Assembly (NCBI GenBank): GCA_025617375.2
Contig: JAMYGW020000003.1
Span: forward strand, 2,976,001 to 3,040,000
Direction: 5' to 3'
Source of the DNA: Acarospora socialis
Lineage: Eukaryota; Ascomycota; Lecanoromycetes; Acarosporales; Acarosporaceae
Length of the DNA: 64,000 nucleotides
The translations under genes were made by a program, and so were the position numbers. Shown here piece by piece: positions 36,280 to 50,700 of this stretch. Position 1 is the stretch's first letter; each line of letters opens with the position of its first letter. Below the pieces are notes generated by a model that had not been told where the DNA came from, did not search any database, and saw nothing but the letters and a program-made list of their open reading frames with translations.

Positions 36280-39200
36280 ATAATAATCTGCTTAACATGT
36301 ATAGCATAAAAATTTATGTTTATCAATTAAATCAGAAGACTGATCATCAAGAAAACTTAATAGTGAAGTTTCATCTTTAAAATAAGTCATCAAGAAGATC
36401 TCAGCAGTCTTTTGTAAAACTTGTATGACACTTTTTTGTCAATAAACATAATTAAAACATATCTAACTGTCATTTGTACAGATTGTTCTGATCAGTTAAG
36501 TAAAGAATTAACTTGAAATTAACAGATCTGCAAACTTCTGATAGCAATATATTTCTTGTAGAGTAGTTTTTATGTGTAAGTGCATTAAAACTAAGCATTA
36601 AAATATCAAAGTGATCATACTTACTATCTGACTTTGTGCATCTCTTTTGTCTAGTCATTGTGTTTAAGTAAATTGAAGAGAATGAAAAGTTACTTTCTCA
36701 ATTTGTACTGTGTGATGAAGAAAACTGAGAAATACATATTACTGCATTTCAAACAGCAAAACATATCAGTATTTCAGTCAACAGACAATTCATCTTCTGT
36801 TGTAACTTAAATATTATTTAATTTCTTGCAAGTTCTCAGACACTATACTCTATTATTTTATGTCTTATAAACATTCTATATTTATTAAATATTGTGCAAC
36901 AACTCATAAAATGTTGACAAAGAAAAAACATCAAATCAAGAAGACTGAATTGATATTTTTAACACATTTTTCTAACAGACTTCAAGCTGATTCTTCACTT
37001 TCAGAAAGAAAATGATGAAAATAACAGCATTACAAATTGAATTTGAAAACAGAGAGAAGAAGAAAAATGTAAAATTGATATACTCAAGAAATCTAATCAA
37101 GCAATAAAATTTAACTCTGATATATCTTGTAAATCAGAGAATAATTATTTAAAACACTGCAGTACAAAATCAGATTGCATTTGATACAAAAATTTGTTCT
37201 TTATGTTCAAATGTCATGATTAAGCTCTCAGACACAATCAAAACACAAAGTTTTATATTTTTAAGAAGTTCAGAAAGAATAAAAAGTATATTGATGCTGA
37301 TAAGAATATCAGAATGTAGATGAAGACTGATGTCATTGAAGATTTTAAAAAGCAATGATATTGAGTGAAACAAAGTGATATAATTTCACTATTTTATGCA
37401 CAACACACACTGATGAAGTTAGCTGCATGACTTGAGAAAGAAATTCAATATATTGAATATAAAATTCAACTTAAAGCAGAACTCAAAGATCTGAAGAATA
37501 AGAAGAAAGACTTTGAGATTGTTACAACAAACAAAAACATTAAGTCAAAAAAAAAAATCTTATCTTCAGATATAAGTAGCAGAGCATTATAATAGAACAA
37601 TGTGTTAAAACAATGTGTTAAAACTAATATATATTTATAAATTTATTCACAGTTTGATGATCTGATGAGTTGAAATCTTGATTTAATTATTCATCAGTGA
37701 GAAAGAATTGAGTATTTAGTGAATTGATGAAGTCTTGAGATTGTGAGTGATTTTAATTCTCAAGTTCATATAAAACAATTTTGATAGCAGATCATGAATT
37801 CAGAAAATATCAAGAACATAAATATTAAGTAAGTATTTTAACAGAACATTCTAACAAGCATAAACACTTACTTTCTTGTTCAGCTATATTATTTCAGCTT
37901 CAGTCATTATTAAAAGTCTGATTGAACAAAATTCTAATTGTGATCTTGAAACTGTGAAGAATATTTGAATTTATTTATTAAATAATGAAGTAAATGATGA
38001 AGCTCTAGATAGTGAGAAGAATGATAACTGAATTGTAAATTTAAACAAGAAGAAAAAGAAGAAGAATGAGCATTCAGATGATTTGTCTTTGTATTTGTTT
38101 GATGAAGATAATGATGAGAGTTGTGAGTTCAATGAAGATAATGATGAGAATTGTGAATTCAATAAAGATGATGATGAAAGTCATGATGACAATGATGAAG
38201 AAAATGATGTTGATCAAGCTGATGAAAAGAATCAAGATCATGTTACAAAGAATGATGAGAAATGTATTGAGCTTAATGAACATTACAGATCAGTATTTTT
38301 CTCTGTAAGTTCAGTGAACTCTTTTTTTAATGCATTATTTTAACACTTTATGTGTTTTTCAGCTGTCTAGAAGATTGAGAAAGCAGAAGTTGTTAATGTT
38401 AATTTTAATGAATTGAAAATGAAAAAACTAGATATCAATAAACTCAGTTTGCTTGCTAATGTCTACAATTTCTTTAGATTTTCAAGATAAACTTATTACT
38501 TTGCTGCAGTAAAAGCATACTATGTAATATTTGATGCTGATCTCAAAGTCATCTTTTATTTGTGAACTACAAGTTTGACTACATCACATATTTTAATTTA
38601 GTGTGTAAATTCAGATGATGTAATGTCATAAGATAAGAGTTACTTGTAAAATCACTCAATTAAGATCATATCTTTAACTTAAATCATAACACACTTGACA
38701 TGAATAACACAGAGATTGATATCTAGTAGTCATTAAAATCTTGTATTGAAGAAGTTTCAAACAATCATACTATATCTTTTAAATATATCATCAAAAATCT
38801 CTTCACAGTCTTCTGCAATATTTATAAGACACTTGTTTGTCAGTGAACATCTGAAATCTGTAACTTCTCATTGAAGAGACAAATTTGCTGAGTAACTCTT
38901 GAGAAAAAAAGTTTTGATATTAACAAATTAACATTTTTCTGATATCATCAAATCTCTTTCAGAGCAGTCATTAATTAAGAGTGTATTAAATAAAACTGTT
39001 AAAATTGAAAAATATTATAAAGTAATACATATCATCTGACTTAACACATCTCTTAATGATTATCTTTGTGAACTGTTGTGCTGATTGTTTTGATGACTGC
39101 TTTTTTTTTGAAACATAGTTGATGAAATATTCATTGATTGTAAATCAGATACAGTCTGAAAATTTGTTGTTTGTAAATTTGCAGTGATCTGAGTGTTTAT

Positions 39201-41100
39201 TGTATTTAATGCAGTAAATTTACTCTTTGTGACTGTCTTAAGCTTGAGTGCAGAATTGAGCTTGAACTTAAGCACAAACTTAAACTTAATGAGTATTTTC
39301 TTCTTTTTTCTCTTTAGCTCTCTAGATGTCATTATTCTAGATGTTGACTGTTAAAACTGTACATTAAAAACAAAACATTTTGAGTTTGTATCTGTTGCTT
39401 GATGTGTTGATGTGTTATAATGTTGTGATTTGTAATATAGCAATGTTCTTGATGTGAAGTTGAGATCATGTTGTTTCATTTAATATTTACATTAACACAC
39501 TGAGTGAATTTGATCAAAACAAACAAATATTATAGTTAAACAACAGTATGTACATGCATCTTCCACAATGATTCATCTTTTAGACAACAAACTCTTCAAC
39601 AAATCAGCATTTTCTCTTAACACAACAAAAAACATCTGATATAAAAACTTATACATTAAAATAAAATGTTAAATTCAAGATGAACAAGAAGAGAGTTAAG
39701 ACAACTGAAATTACAAACAAGTTAAGCAAGAAGTCATCACTGTTTTTCACTTCTGTTAGTAAATCAAAGCATGATTAATTAATCATCAATTAAACTCTGC
39801 AGCAGAAACATTCAGTAAAGAAGAAACTTAGACTGAAGAAATAATTGATATTATAATACTTTTTACATTCATAATTTTTAACACATTTTTTTAATGTTCT
39901 TCAACATGTTACTGACTGATATGCTGTATAGTCAGTTAAAGATTTCAATACTGCAACAATGACAATCAAAATCTTGCAGAAATGTAAAGATTAATTATTT
40001 ACATCAAGAATGTCAGAATAAAACATCAAATCTAATGTAAAATCAGTGTGTAAAAAGAAGCAAAACTATTCTCAACACTTATGTACTATAGCTGTATGCA
40101 TCTATTAAAAGAATCTTTCTTTTAAATCTTGAACTATTGAATAAGTAAGAAAACATGATTGCAATATTAAACATCATAAAATACTGAAACTAAGAAAATC
40201 AGTAAAATAACTTAAAGCAGATCAAGATAGATGTGAAACATTAAAGATAGATGCAGTAAAAACTCTAATGAAGTTCTATTTTTATAAAGAACAGAGTGAT
40301 ATAATAGTTAGTCATTTAATTAAATATTATTAATAGTCAACAGTGAAATGACTTGAAGAACAGATGAATCACACTAAAAATAAGAACAAAGTACAACAGA
40401 AACTCATCAATGCATTTTATGTTAAAAAAAACTTAAAAATCACAGAAAAAATAAAGACAAAGCAGATACAGAAGATTGATGTGTCTAAAGAAATAAATAA
40501 TTGATGATGTCTGTTAAAATTAAGCATTAAAATTAACTAATATATGTAGATTCACTCTTAGATTGATTAAGCTGCAGTATAAAATCTTAATTTTTTCATT
40601 TGATGTTGAAAACAAATTGAGTTCATGACTGAACAGCAAAATCTTAAACTAGTTGAGAATTCTGATTCTCAAGCAAGTATGTGAGAATTTTAATAACAGA
40701 TTGTGAATTCAGAAAATATCAGAAATATGAAAGTAAAGTAAGTAATTTAACAATATATTCTAATGACATAAAGTACTTATTACTACACATAGCTATGTCA
40801 TTTCTGTCATCACTATCTCTACTGTTCTTAAAGATGTTTGAACTATAGATGTGATAATTTTTAATAGTGTAAAGTAAGTTATGACTGAAAATATGACAAT
40901 CTGTTTGTCTGAAGATGAAAGTGAGAAGTTACTCAATATTAAAGAATTGAATAACTTTATAATCAATAATATGAAAAAAGAGTCTTTAAGTGCTGCTGAG
41001 CTCTCTGATGATTTATTATTGAATTTTAAGATTGAAAGTGATAAAAAGAACAATATCAGTGAGAAGAATGATACAGATGATGACTCAATGTAAGTAAGAT
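36280..41100. repeat. Two paralogous degraded gene-pair units (about 36.3-38.4 kb and about 38.7-41.1 kb)
   Basis: Each unit has a minus-strand part followed by a plus-strand part. The minus-strand parts (36.3-36.66 and 38.7-39.33 kb) share a CAGTCTT...GACAC...TTTGTCA word order. The plus-strand parts (about 36.9-38.34 and 39.7-41.1 kb) share GAATTCAGAAAATATCA and the following ATTCTAA...CACTTAC stretch. The plus parts look like lysine-rich coiled-coil coding followed by very acidic C-termini: DEDNDESCEFNEDNDE at 38.1 kb, SEDESEKLLNIKELNN at 40.9 kb. Function unknown. They may be duplicated cargo or parts of an unrecognised element. Confidence 0.45.
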
Positions 41101-44100
41101 ATTTTTCATTGCAAATATGTCTTGATCATCTACTGATATTGATAACAGAAAAAGAATGTGAAATGATTTTAATATATAAATCTAACATAAATACATTTTG
41201 ACTTACTGTTCTCACTCTGTTATAATATGATGCTTAGTGTTTTACAATAAGTCAATAACATCAGCTAAGTGAGAAAGCTATGTCAATGACAACATTACTG
41301 CTTTGATTATTGAACTTTCTTTTTTTCTTAAAGTATAGACTTAAACAATGCATCACTTACACAACATTACACTTCAGTACTGAGTTTTCATTCTACAAAA
41401 TTCATCATGTACATTAATGAAAGAAATTTAAACTCATTGATCAAGAATAAATTCAAAGATGACACAAGTTTAACATAAATTCATGATTACATCATATGCA
41501 TTAGAAATAATCATTAAAATTCTGCTCACAAATAAGATCATTTTCTGATTCATAACTCATCAGAGTCACTATCTTTGTCTGACTCACTTTAAGAATTACA
41601 TTATATTGTTTTAAGTTCTTAAAATATTGTTGTTGATTCAATCAGACTGAGCAGTCAATCTTACAATATGTTTAATATTAATAAGTATGTTTGAAGAAGA
41701 ACAGATCTTCATAATAACTTAAGAAATGAGTGATTTGCAGATGCTGAAACAATAGTAATAGAATTTGAAGTAGCAGATTGAGTAACATTTGTGACTGTTG
41801 TGATGACAGAAAGTTTAATGTTGATTGATTAAACAGCTGATAATAACTGCATAATGACAACATTAATGTCTGTATTGAACAAATTATCATTCTTTAAGTC
41901 AGAGCTCATTTTAATGTCTTTTTCTAATGTTTTATGCATCTTTTTCTCATGAAAATTGCTTAAATACTCATCAGATGCATCATTATCATCTGAGATGATA
42001 ATAATAAATAAACACTCTTTATTTTCTGACAGTTCATCAGTTAATGACACTTTAAAATCAGAATTGTGAGCAGTATCAATCTTAATGATTGTGTCTGAGT
42101 TGACTGCATACTTATATGAGTGAAAGTTATGATGCTTGATAAGCATAATGTGCTGAATTGTCTCAATATTGAGTCAATTTTGTCAGTAATGACACACATT
42201 ACAAACTATGTTGAAAGAACACTCAATACTCACTTTTACAACAGATATAGTGAGTACATCTTTGACAAATTGAGTCATAACAAACTTAATCTTTTCTTAT
42301 AATTTTCACTCATCTAAAATATTAAGATCTTTCATAAGTGCAGTTTGCAGTCATGTTGTGACTTTGAATGCAGTTGTTTTTGACATTTTCTCACTGAACT
42401 GCTGTCATAGTCAAATGACAGCTTTAAGACTAAAATGTGCAGTTTTGACTGTCAAAACATTTAAATGTGCAGTTGATTAAATCTTAAACTGTTGATAATG
42501 TCTTTTGTAATATGATCTAAATTCATATTTATAGTATCTTTAATATTTTGATTTTCATGCTGAACTCTTAATGTTGAAGTGCTGTTAACAGCTCAATATT
42601 AAATTAAAGTATTAAAAAGAAACTACACATCTGATAAATACTGAGTTTGATGCTTGAATTTAAAACACTGTTAAGATTGTATAATGTGTCTTGTTTATCA
42701 GTAGTTTTATTATAATACTGAGAAAGTTTGTTCTTGACATCTCTGATTGCATCACTTAATTAAGATGTAAATGATAATTTATAGATATTCACTTTCATTC
42801 ATTGATCTTTAAGATGATCAAACAAATCATTGTAAACATATCATGTTTTATTGATGATTGACTCAGCAGTAAAATTAAGCACATTGATTAAAGTCTTGAA
42901 TGATTTCAGAAATTTGACAATATATCTAATTTGTTCTTATTTTTTATAAAAGATCTTCAGCATACTCATTGATTTACTTTGAGCAGAAGTTCATTCTTTA
43001 AGTTTGTTTCTGTATTTAAACACTCACACTAACATATTATAAATTGAGTTTCAGCATATCTTAACATCTTGAATCATCTTAACAGCTTTGACAAAAATTA
43101 CATTTTGTAATCACTTGAACTGCTCAAGTCTCTGAGAAATGCAATTAATGACAATAATAAGTGTTCAAATCTGTGATAATTTGATTCAGCACATTAAATA
43201 TTTTTATTAAAATAGAATATATTTTTTTCAATGTGTTATTAAATGAAATAAAATTCACTGATATAATAGTGAGAATTGTAGATGTCAAAAGTTTCAGTAA
43301 TTTTCTCATTGAATATCTCTGCTTTGAGTTTCTCAAGTAGTTTGTTCATTGTTAATTGAATGACATGTGTCATACAATTCACTGTGTTTTTCTGATAGTT
43401 TTAATTTACATCTCATTATTTCAGTAGTTTATTAAGATGTTTGCAAAGAGTCTGATTGTTGTATGTATTGTTTGCTGTAACAACAAGAAGTTTTGTCTTC
43501 AGCTTTTATAACTCAAGAACATTAATTACATAGTTAATTAAATTTTCATCAGTATGTGCTTCTTTTAGTTCTTTGAAGTCAAGAAGAACTTTATGATAAT
43601 TTCAGTCTTCATTGATGAAATAATCAGTAATTTTCATAAAAACAAAATTATTTAAACTGATTCAACAGTTCAGAACTATGAAAACTTTAATTTAAGATTT
43701 AAGTTCTTCAAGAACAGATACACACACTTTTTTATATTGTTTCTTCAAAAATTTTTCAATCTTTGTATAGTCTGAAATCTTTGTATCTGTATGAAGCATC
43801 TCAATAAGTTTTTTGAAGTAAGAATGTTTTACTGATTAAAAAGATCAGTTGAATGCAAAAATGATTGTAAGCAGTTACTGCTTGAATGCTTCAGCTGTAA
43901 ATGATGATATTTTTGTAAAGACTGTAACAGAGTTTTAATGATATGAGCATTAAAAATCAGCATTAAAAAGATGAAGTAGTTGACTGATCTGTTTATTAAA
44001 TGTTAAGATTAGATCATTTTGCTGTTTATCTTGTGACTGCTGCACACTTTAACATGTTTTACAATTTAAATGTCTTTTCATCAAACTAATTTCTTCATTT

Positions 44101-46927
44101 ATCATAATGAAATGTATCATCAAAATTTCACATTTTTTACAGAGAATCTTAAGTTCTTCATTAATAACAGAGACAATTAGTTCAAAGATGAATTATACTT
44201 TGAAGATTTGTACAGCATTATTTTACAAAAATAATTTCTTTTGATTGATTTCAGATAGATGTTTGACAGTTTAGTGTGTTGTCTTTCATTAGTCTTAAAA
44301 TTCTTCACTGATGTCTGAATCATAATATAAAAATTCTGCTTTTAAAGATTGAATCAGACATATAAATGAAGTTATCATGCAAGAAAGTTAAGTGATACTG
44401 TTGTGCATGAAACTTCAGCTTTTATTAAGCTCACTGAGTTACTGACTTGATTCAGTCTCTTTTTCATATAACATTAAACTTTGTAAAGTCATGATTTCTT
44501 AAAATATAAATATAAATATTACAGAATGATTATTCAATCAAATTATCATATAATTCAATCAGATTGATAACATTTTAACAATTATTTTTAATGTTACAAA
44601 CACTAAATCAATCAAGTTGATTACAGTATTACTGATCAATGAAATGTAACATTTTATTGAATTGATTCTTCAAGTCAATTATTAGTTCTCTTTTGCATAA
44701 TCATCAATGTTAACTTCTTTCATCTTCTCATTTTCACACTCTCTTCAACTAAATTTTAATCTCAATTTTTTTGTTTACTTTCTTATTCACATCATTGTTA
44801 ACAACTTCATCTTCATTAAGATTATCTTTCTGATATTTGTCTTCACTGCTGAAACTTGAAATCAAAAAGTACAATACTTCAATTTCAGAAATATCTGTTG
44901 AAAACTTGACAAAAAGATTATTCATTAAGATTGTACTGTTAAACTGTTCATCATCACTTAATTTTACATGAATCTGAGATTCTGCAACAACATTCTTTTT
45001 TTCTTTATTCACTTGTTTCATGATAAATGACAAAACATAACTATAAACATGTCAGTTTTGTTGACACTAAGATCTGATGTATTAGAAAAATGTATTAAAA
45101 TAATATGATATGTATTTGACTCTTATTCATGTTCTTCACACTCAATGTGTTTAGAATTCTCAATCTGCAATTAAAATCTTCTCATCATCTTCTTTAAGTT
45201 TTTATCTCTGACTGTCTTCAAGAGCTTTTTTTTGCACAAATTGATTATGCACTTTTAATGCTTAATAATTACTGTGAAATTATCAGTTCACATTTTTTTG
45301 CTTATAATATCTTCAGATTCAATCTGCAACAATATATTAACTTAAGTGAAGTAAAAATCAGTATTGAAACAACTTTGCTGAATTTTTCAATTATTCATTT
45401 AACATAAACTTTCTTGAACAGAATCACACAATCTTCTTTTTTCTGAATTTTGATCTGTCTCTGCAATTAATGTATTTTAATTTTAATTTAATTAGTAAAA
45501 AATTTCTTTGTAAGCAGATCAGAACATGAGCATTAAAATTAACTGTTAGAATTCAGAAACATTTACTGAAAATGCTGAGATTATAGTATTCAGCTTTCAA
45601 TGCATTGAGAGCATTATTTTTTAAGATCTTTTGCTGAGTCTTTGTTGTCAATTTTCAGTTCTTTGACACACACAATTTCTTCAAAGCTACATGCTTTGCA
45701 TTTTGATCTGCTGTGTCTGCATATTTAATTTGTTTTGTTATAAAATTATTGAGTAATGTCTGTTATTACTCTCTGATCTGAATTGTTGCAGAATTTATAC
45801 TATACTCAGATGATGTTTTACTTGAAGTAAAACTTAAATTCATCAATGAACAATCTCTTGTCTTAGTAATACAGCAATTTCTCAATCATTCTTTAATCAA
45901 TGAGAAATCTTCAGCTTCAGAGAATGATAATGATGTAAAGTTTTTTTTAACTCATCACTGCTTCTTCTTTGCTGAGAATTTAAAACTGATGCACTTTTAT
46001 TTTGTCTGCTTAAATTGATGAGTCTTTGACAGTGAGTTATAAGAGCTTTATGTTTCATTCATTAATATATTAATTGAGTTAACATTAAATTATTGTGTTA
46101 GAACACATCTTTGCATCATTTTCTCTCATATTGTCATTGTTCACATCACTTTTATAAAAAGATAACTCAGTTTAGCAGCTATCAGTATTTCAACATTAAC
46201 TCAGTTCTAGAATAACACATTAAAATATACATTTGCATTGCTGTTCTTCTCAGCATTATTGTTTTCATTATCTTTTTTCTTAACAGTATTCTTCTCAACA
46301 TCATCTTCTTCATCATCATCTTTCTCAGAATCATTCTCAACAATATCATTTAGAATAACAACAGTCTTCATATTCAATCTTGTCACAGTATTCTTAAAAG
46401 ACAACTCAGACTACAACAACAATCAGTATATCATTTTTTGAGTGTTAGAACAAAGCATTAAAACATATAATCATATTGTTTTCTGAATCATCTGCTTCAT
46501 CAAGAAAATTGTTGCATTTTAACTGATCAGACATAAAGATCTTAAAGTACAGTTGTGCATCAAGTATCTTGATTCTTGTCAGCACTAAAATCATTGTTAA
46601 AATTGATTGTTAAATTACACACTGCTTGTATATCTGACTTTATGATGTCATCACTGTTGATTGAAACTGATATGAATTGCAGAATTGAAAAAATGATATG
46701 TGAAAGAAGCTGAGAAAAAAAAAATGAGTGATGAGATGAATGAACTGTTGTTGTTGTTTAATATTCATTAATTACATCTTAGATGTAAACATAACAGCAT
46801 AATAAAGCAATTACAATTATACAATTACAATTACAATCAAAACAGACAGCATTCTACAACATTGTCATCAACATTACATTTATGATTAACTCTATAAGAT
46901 TTTCATTTAACTCATTTTAAAATAAGT
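41101..46927. other. Unclassified AT-rich repeat DNA, mostly minus-strand coding traces
   Basis: There are only short open stretches, mainly on the minus strand. Acidic segments lie at 42146-41829 (ISDDNDASDEYLSNF), 45033-44749 (SSEDKYQKDNLNEDEV) and 46404-46207 (ENDSEKDDDEEDDVEK), with basic stretches between 43 and 44.2 kb. The acidic pieces recall those of the 36-41 kb units, so this may be further decayed copies in opposite orientation. No transposase, LTR or TIR was identified. Confidence 0.35.
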
Positions 46928-47288
46928 TGTAACATTCTAATCTAAGCTTTCTCAGATATGTAGAGCTAAAAGTTGATGCTTATTGATATAATAACTGATC
47001 TGAAACAGTTCTGATCTTTACTTTTTAGATTGTTATTTAAGTTAAATACAATCATTTTTATATAGAAAATAATTCTACTATATAGAATATGCTTGATGTT
47101 TCTGTATTGAGTACTCTTGATGTTTTAATGTCTTGATGTCAAAAGATTAAGTTCTCAGTTCATTTACTCATCATCAAGTCATTATGTCATTATGTGACTG
47201 CTATCTAGCAGTTTTCTTTGTACACACTTTGAATGAACTTCTGATCACAGATTCACAAGTTTTTTTCTTTTTAAATATAATTGTAACA
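46928..47288 (-). repeat. Left LTR of Gypsy C
   Basis: 361 bp, starting TGTAACATTCTAATC and ending ATTGTAACA. Confidence 0.8.
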
Positions 47289-47364
47289 TCATTTTTTCTC
47301 TTCAGATGCTAGTTCTCTAGAGTTTATTTAAGTAAGAGTATATAACAATTTCATTGTCAGCAAC

Positions 47365-47788
47365 AATGCTTTTTAAAAATTTCAATTGCTTAAGAATTGT
47401 AAAGAAAATTCAACTCAGTGATAGTCTCATCACATTTTCTTGTGAATTCTGTACTGCTTGCAGTCTTAATTACTTTGTTATGATTGATGAAAGATCAAAA
47501 TGCAATAAGTATACTTGTCATAATCATCTGTGCATTGTAATTTCATAAGAGTCTTTTAACAGAATTTGTCTTTTTCTTCAAAAGAAAATAAGTGATGCAA
47601 ATGCAGTTCTTGATATTTTTGCTGTCAAGATGATGTATTTTCAAAAGACTTTAAATCAAATAAATTGTTATGTCATGCAGAAGACTGACTGTCTTGCTGT
47701 TGAACTTAATAGTGATAATGATGAAACTGAGAATGAAAATTCTCAAACAATATCACAACTTATTAACTTGATGTCTTCATTCTTCTGA
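47365..47788 (+). pseudogene. Antisense zinc-cluster-like ORF of Gypsy C (fossil)
   Basis: Homologous to the ORFs in A and B by position and by recurring segments (FSCEFCTAC, SKCNKY, QKKISDAN, SDNDETENENSQT). It is more decayed than in the other copies. Confidence 0.5.
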
Positions 47789-50700
47789 GCTAATATTAAT
47801 CTCTTTTTTTGAAATGTTAAAGTGTTCTTGCACAGTTCTTGAGATTCTCTTTGAATTTTCAGATATTTTCTGAGATATCATAATCTTTTCATTTTATAAG
47901 ATAGTGAACTTTCTCACTAATCATTTTTCTTTTCAAAATGTTCTTAACTTCATATTCTTCATTGAGTTCAACAGACATTTCAGTAATTTGAAGTAATATG
48001 AACTGATTGCAGTGCTGTAGCATGAATGCATGAAATATTAAGTGTATTCACATTTTCTTGAGTAAATCTAGTTCATAACTTAATTCTTTAATGTTCTGTA
48101 TGATTTTGAATGATTTAATGTTTTTGTTTTTCAGTTTCTTGCTTTTGTTCTTGATTCTTATGTTGTTCATTTTTAAATATATCTTTTCTTTTTCTTTAAA
48201 TGATCTTGTCTTTATTGTTCATCTCATCTGCTGTTCAATTCATTTCATTAGATCTTAATGCAGTTTTTTCATCTGAGTGATATTCAGAATCACTTTTTGA
48301 CTCTGTGATCTGTGTTCTTTGAGATTTCATCATATTTTTGAATTGTAGTCATAGTTCACATAGAAAGACATTTCTTCTGTGATTTTGTTCTTTGCATTGT
48401 TGTACACAAACTGTGCTGTTGACAACAGTCATACTTAGTTATTTTGACTTTGTTGACATAGTGTCTCAAATACATCTCTATTGTTTAATTCATTCATTTA
48501 CTTTGTTCATTTATCTGTAAATAATATGTCATCAATATCTTGTGCTTTATCTCAAGTTCTGCTGTGAGCATTTCTCAAAACTTGTTTGTGAACAGCTTGT
48601 CTCTGTCAATGATAAATTTCTTTAATAGTTTATAATTGTTAATCAATTCTCACAGTATAATGTACATTAATACTGATGCTGTTGCTGTCTTTCTAAATGA
48701 AATGAACATTGTGTATTTGATTAATCTGTTCACTATAATCAGTATATTATTGAATTTCATCTTTTACACTGAATCTTTTAACAATGATAACTTCATAATA
48801 AAGTTCATAATAACTGACTTTCAAGATGCATCTGATGTGTTTAGTTGTGTTACTTCATCATATTGTTTATCTCAATTGATTTTATTTCTTCAGCATGAGT
48901 TGCACATAGCAATCATCTTGATGACTTAATTTCTAAAATTGCTAATGTTGCATCTTCTTCACATTAAATTCTCAGTGCACTTGACTTTCAGATACTCTTC
49001 AGTTTTGCTGTAGTGATATATTTTGATGAGTTTTTTGTTTGTTAAGAAAGTTTACTTCATCTTATATATTGCTGCTAAGTTCTTCATAAGAACTTCTTTG
49101 TTATCTTCACTCAGAATTTTGACATATATCACTTGTATATTTTCATGATTAAATTGTCTGCTCAAGACATCTGCTTTGTTATTCTCATTATTTTTTTTGT
49201 AATAAATTTGAAATTTGTAGTCTGTCAACTGCTTTATTCAATGAACTTGTTATTGATTAAATTGTTTTATCATTGCAAAGTTTCTCAAATTCTTATGATT
49301 CATATAGATCTGAATTGACTTGCTTATTTTTGCAAGATAAGATCTTCAATCTTGTAGTGCTTTCACTATCACAAGAAGTTCTTTATCATAAATCTCATAT
49401 CTTTTCTTAAGTTCTGATAGCTTTTTAAATCAATATGCTATGAGTTTCTGTTACTCATTCTCAATCTGATATAAATATGTTTTTACTGCAAAATCTGAAG
49501 CATTGATTTTCAGTGTCTTCTTACATGCTGAATTGAATATTCTCAGATGTGCTGTTTTGCTAAGACTTTTCTTTAATATATGAAATGCATTTTTCTGCTT
49601 CTCTTCTCAATGTTATTTTTTGCTTTTGTGCATTAAATGCATTAGTGATTTCACAATTCTTGTGTAGTTTGATATAAACTTTCAATAATAGTTTGTTAAT
49701 CTCAGAAAGATCTGTACTTTCTGATTTATTTTGATGTTGATCAGTTTCTGACTGCTTTTATTTTCTTTGAATTCTTCTTGATCTGTTCAGATCAAATTAC
49801 ATAGTTTAGAAACTCAACTTTCTTGATTTCAAATCTACTTTTTGATTTTTTCACATACAGAACTCTCTCTTTGAATTTTGTCAGTATTTTGCACATATAT
49901 TTGCAGTGCTTCTCAAGATCTTCTGAATATATCAGAATATTGTTGAGATATGTGATCACAAAATCATTGAGATATTCTCTTAATATGTCATTAATCAATC
50001 TTTAAAAGATGATTGAAACATTCTTTAGTTCAAACAACATGATAGTGTATTTCTAGTGTTTATATTGTGTTTAGAATGTTGTTTTTTATTCTTTGTCTTC
50101 TTTCATTCTGACTCAATAGTAGACATCTTTAAGATTTAAGTTCATGAATCACTTAGTCTTATCTAACTAATCTTGCAACTCTTTTATCAGTGATAGAGAA
50201 TAACTGTCTCAGTGAGTTATCTCATTAAATTGTTTATAATTGACACATAGTTATTTCTTGTCATTCTTCTTTGATATAAACAGAATTGAATATTCTGTTG
50301 ATGACTTTGATGATTTTATGAATTTTTTTTTTAAATTCTCATCAAGATAAGTTCTGACTTTCTTGAGTTAATTTTTGTTCATTGAGTATAACAACATTCA
50401 CTTAAATTGCTTTCTGTTCAACAGCAGTATTTTATGATTTTATAACTTATATTTTGATAAGTTCATTTCTGATTGTTTAGAGATTTCATATGTGTCTTTC
50501 ACTGCACATATCTCTTTTGTGATTCAATTAATTCTAGGATTTTTCTCACATAATCAAGACATTTTTAATATAGTGTCATATTCAATTGATTCTATAACAT
50601 TGAACATTATTTTCTGTGAGCTTTCAAGAATTGAGACTTTCACACAGATTTTCTCATCAATTCTTTCAATGACTCTGTTGATCATGTATATGTTGAATGA

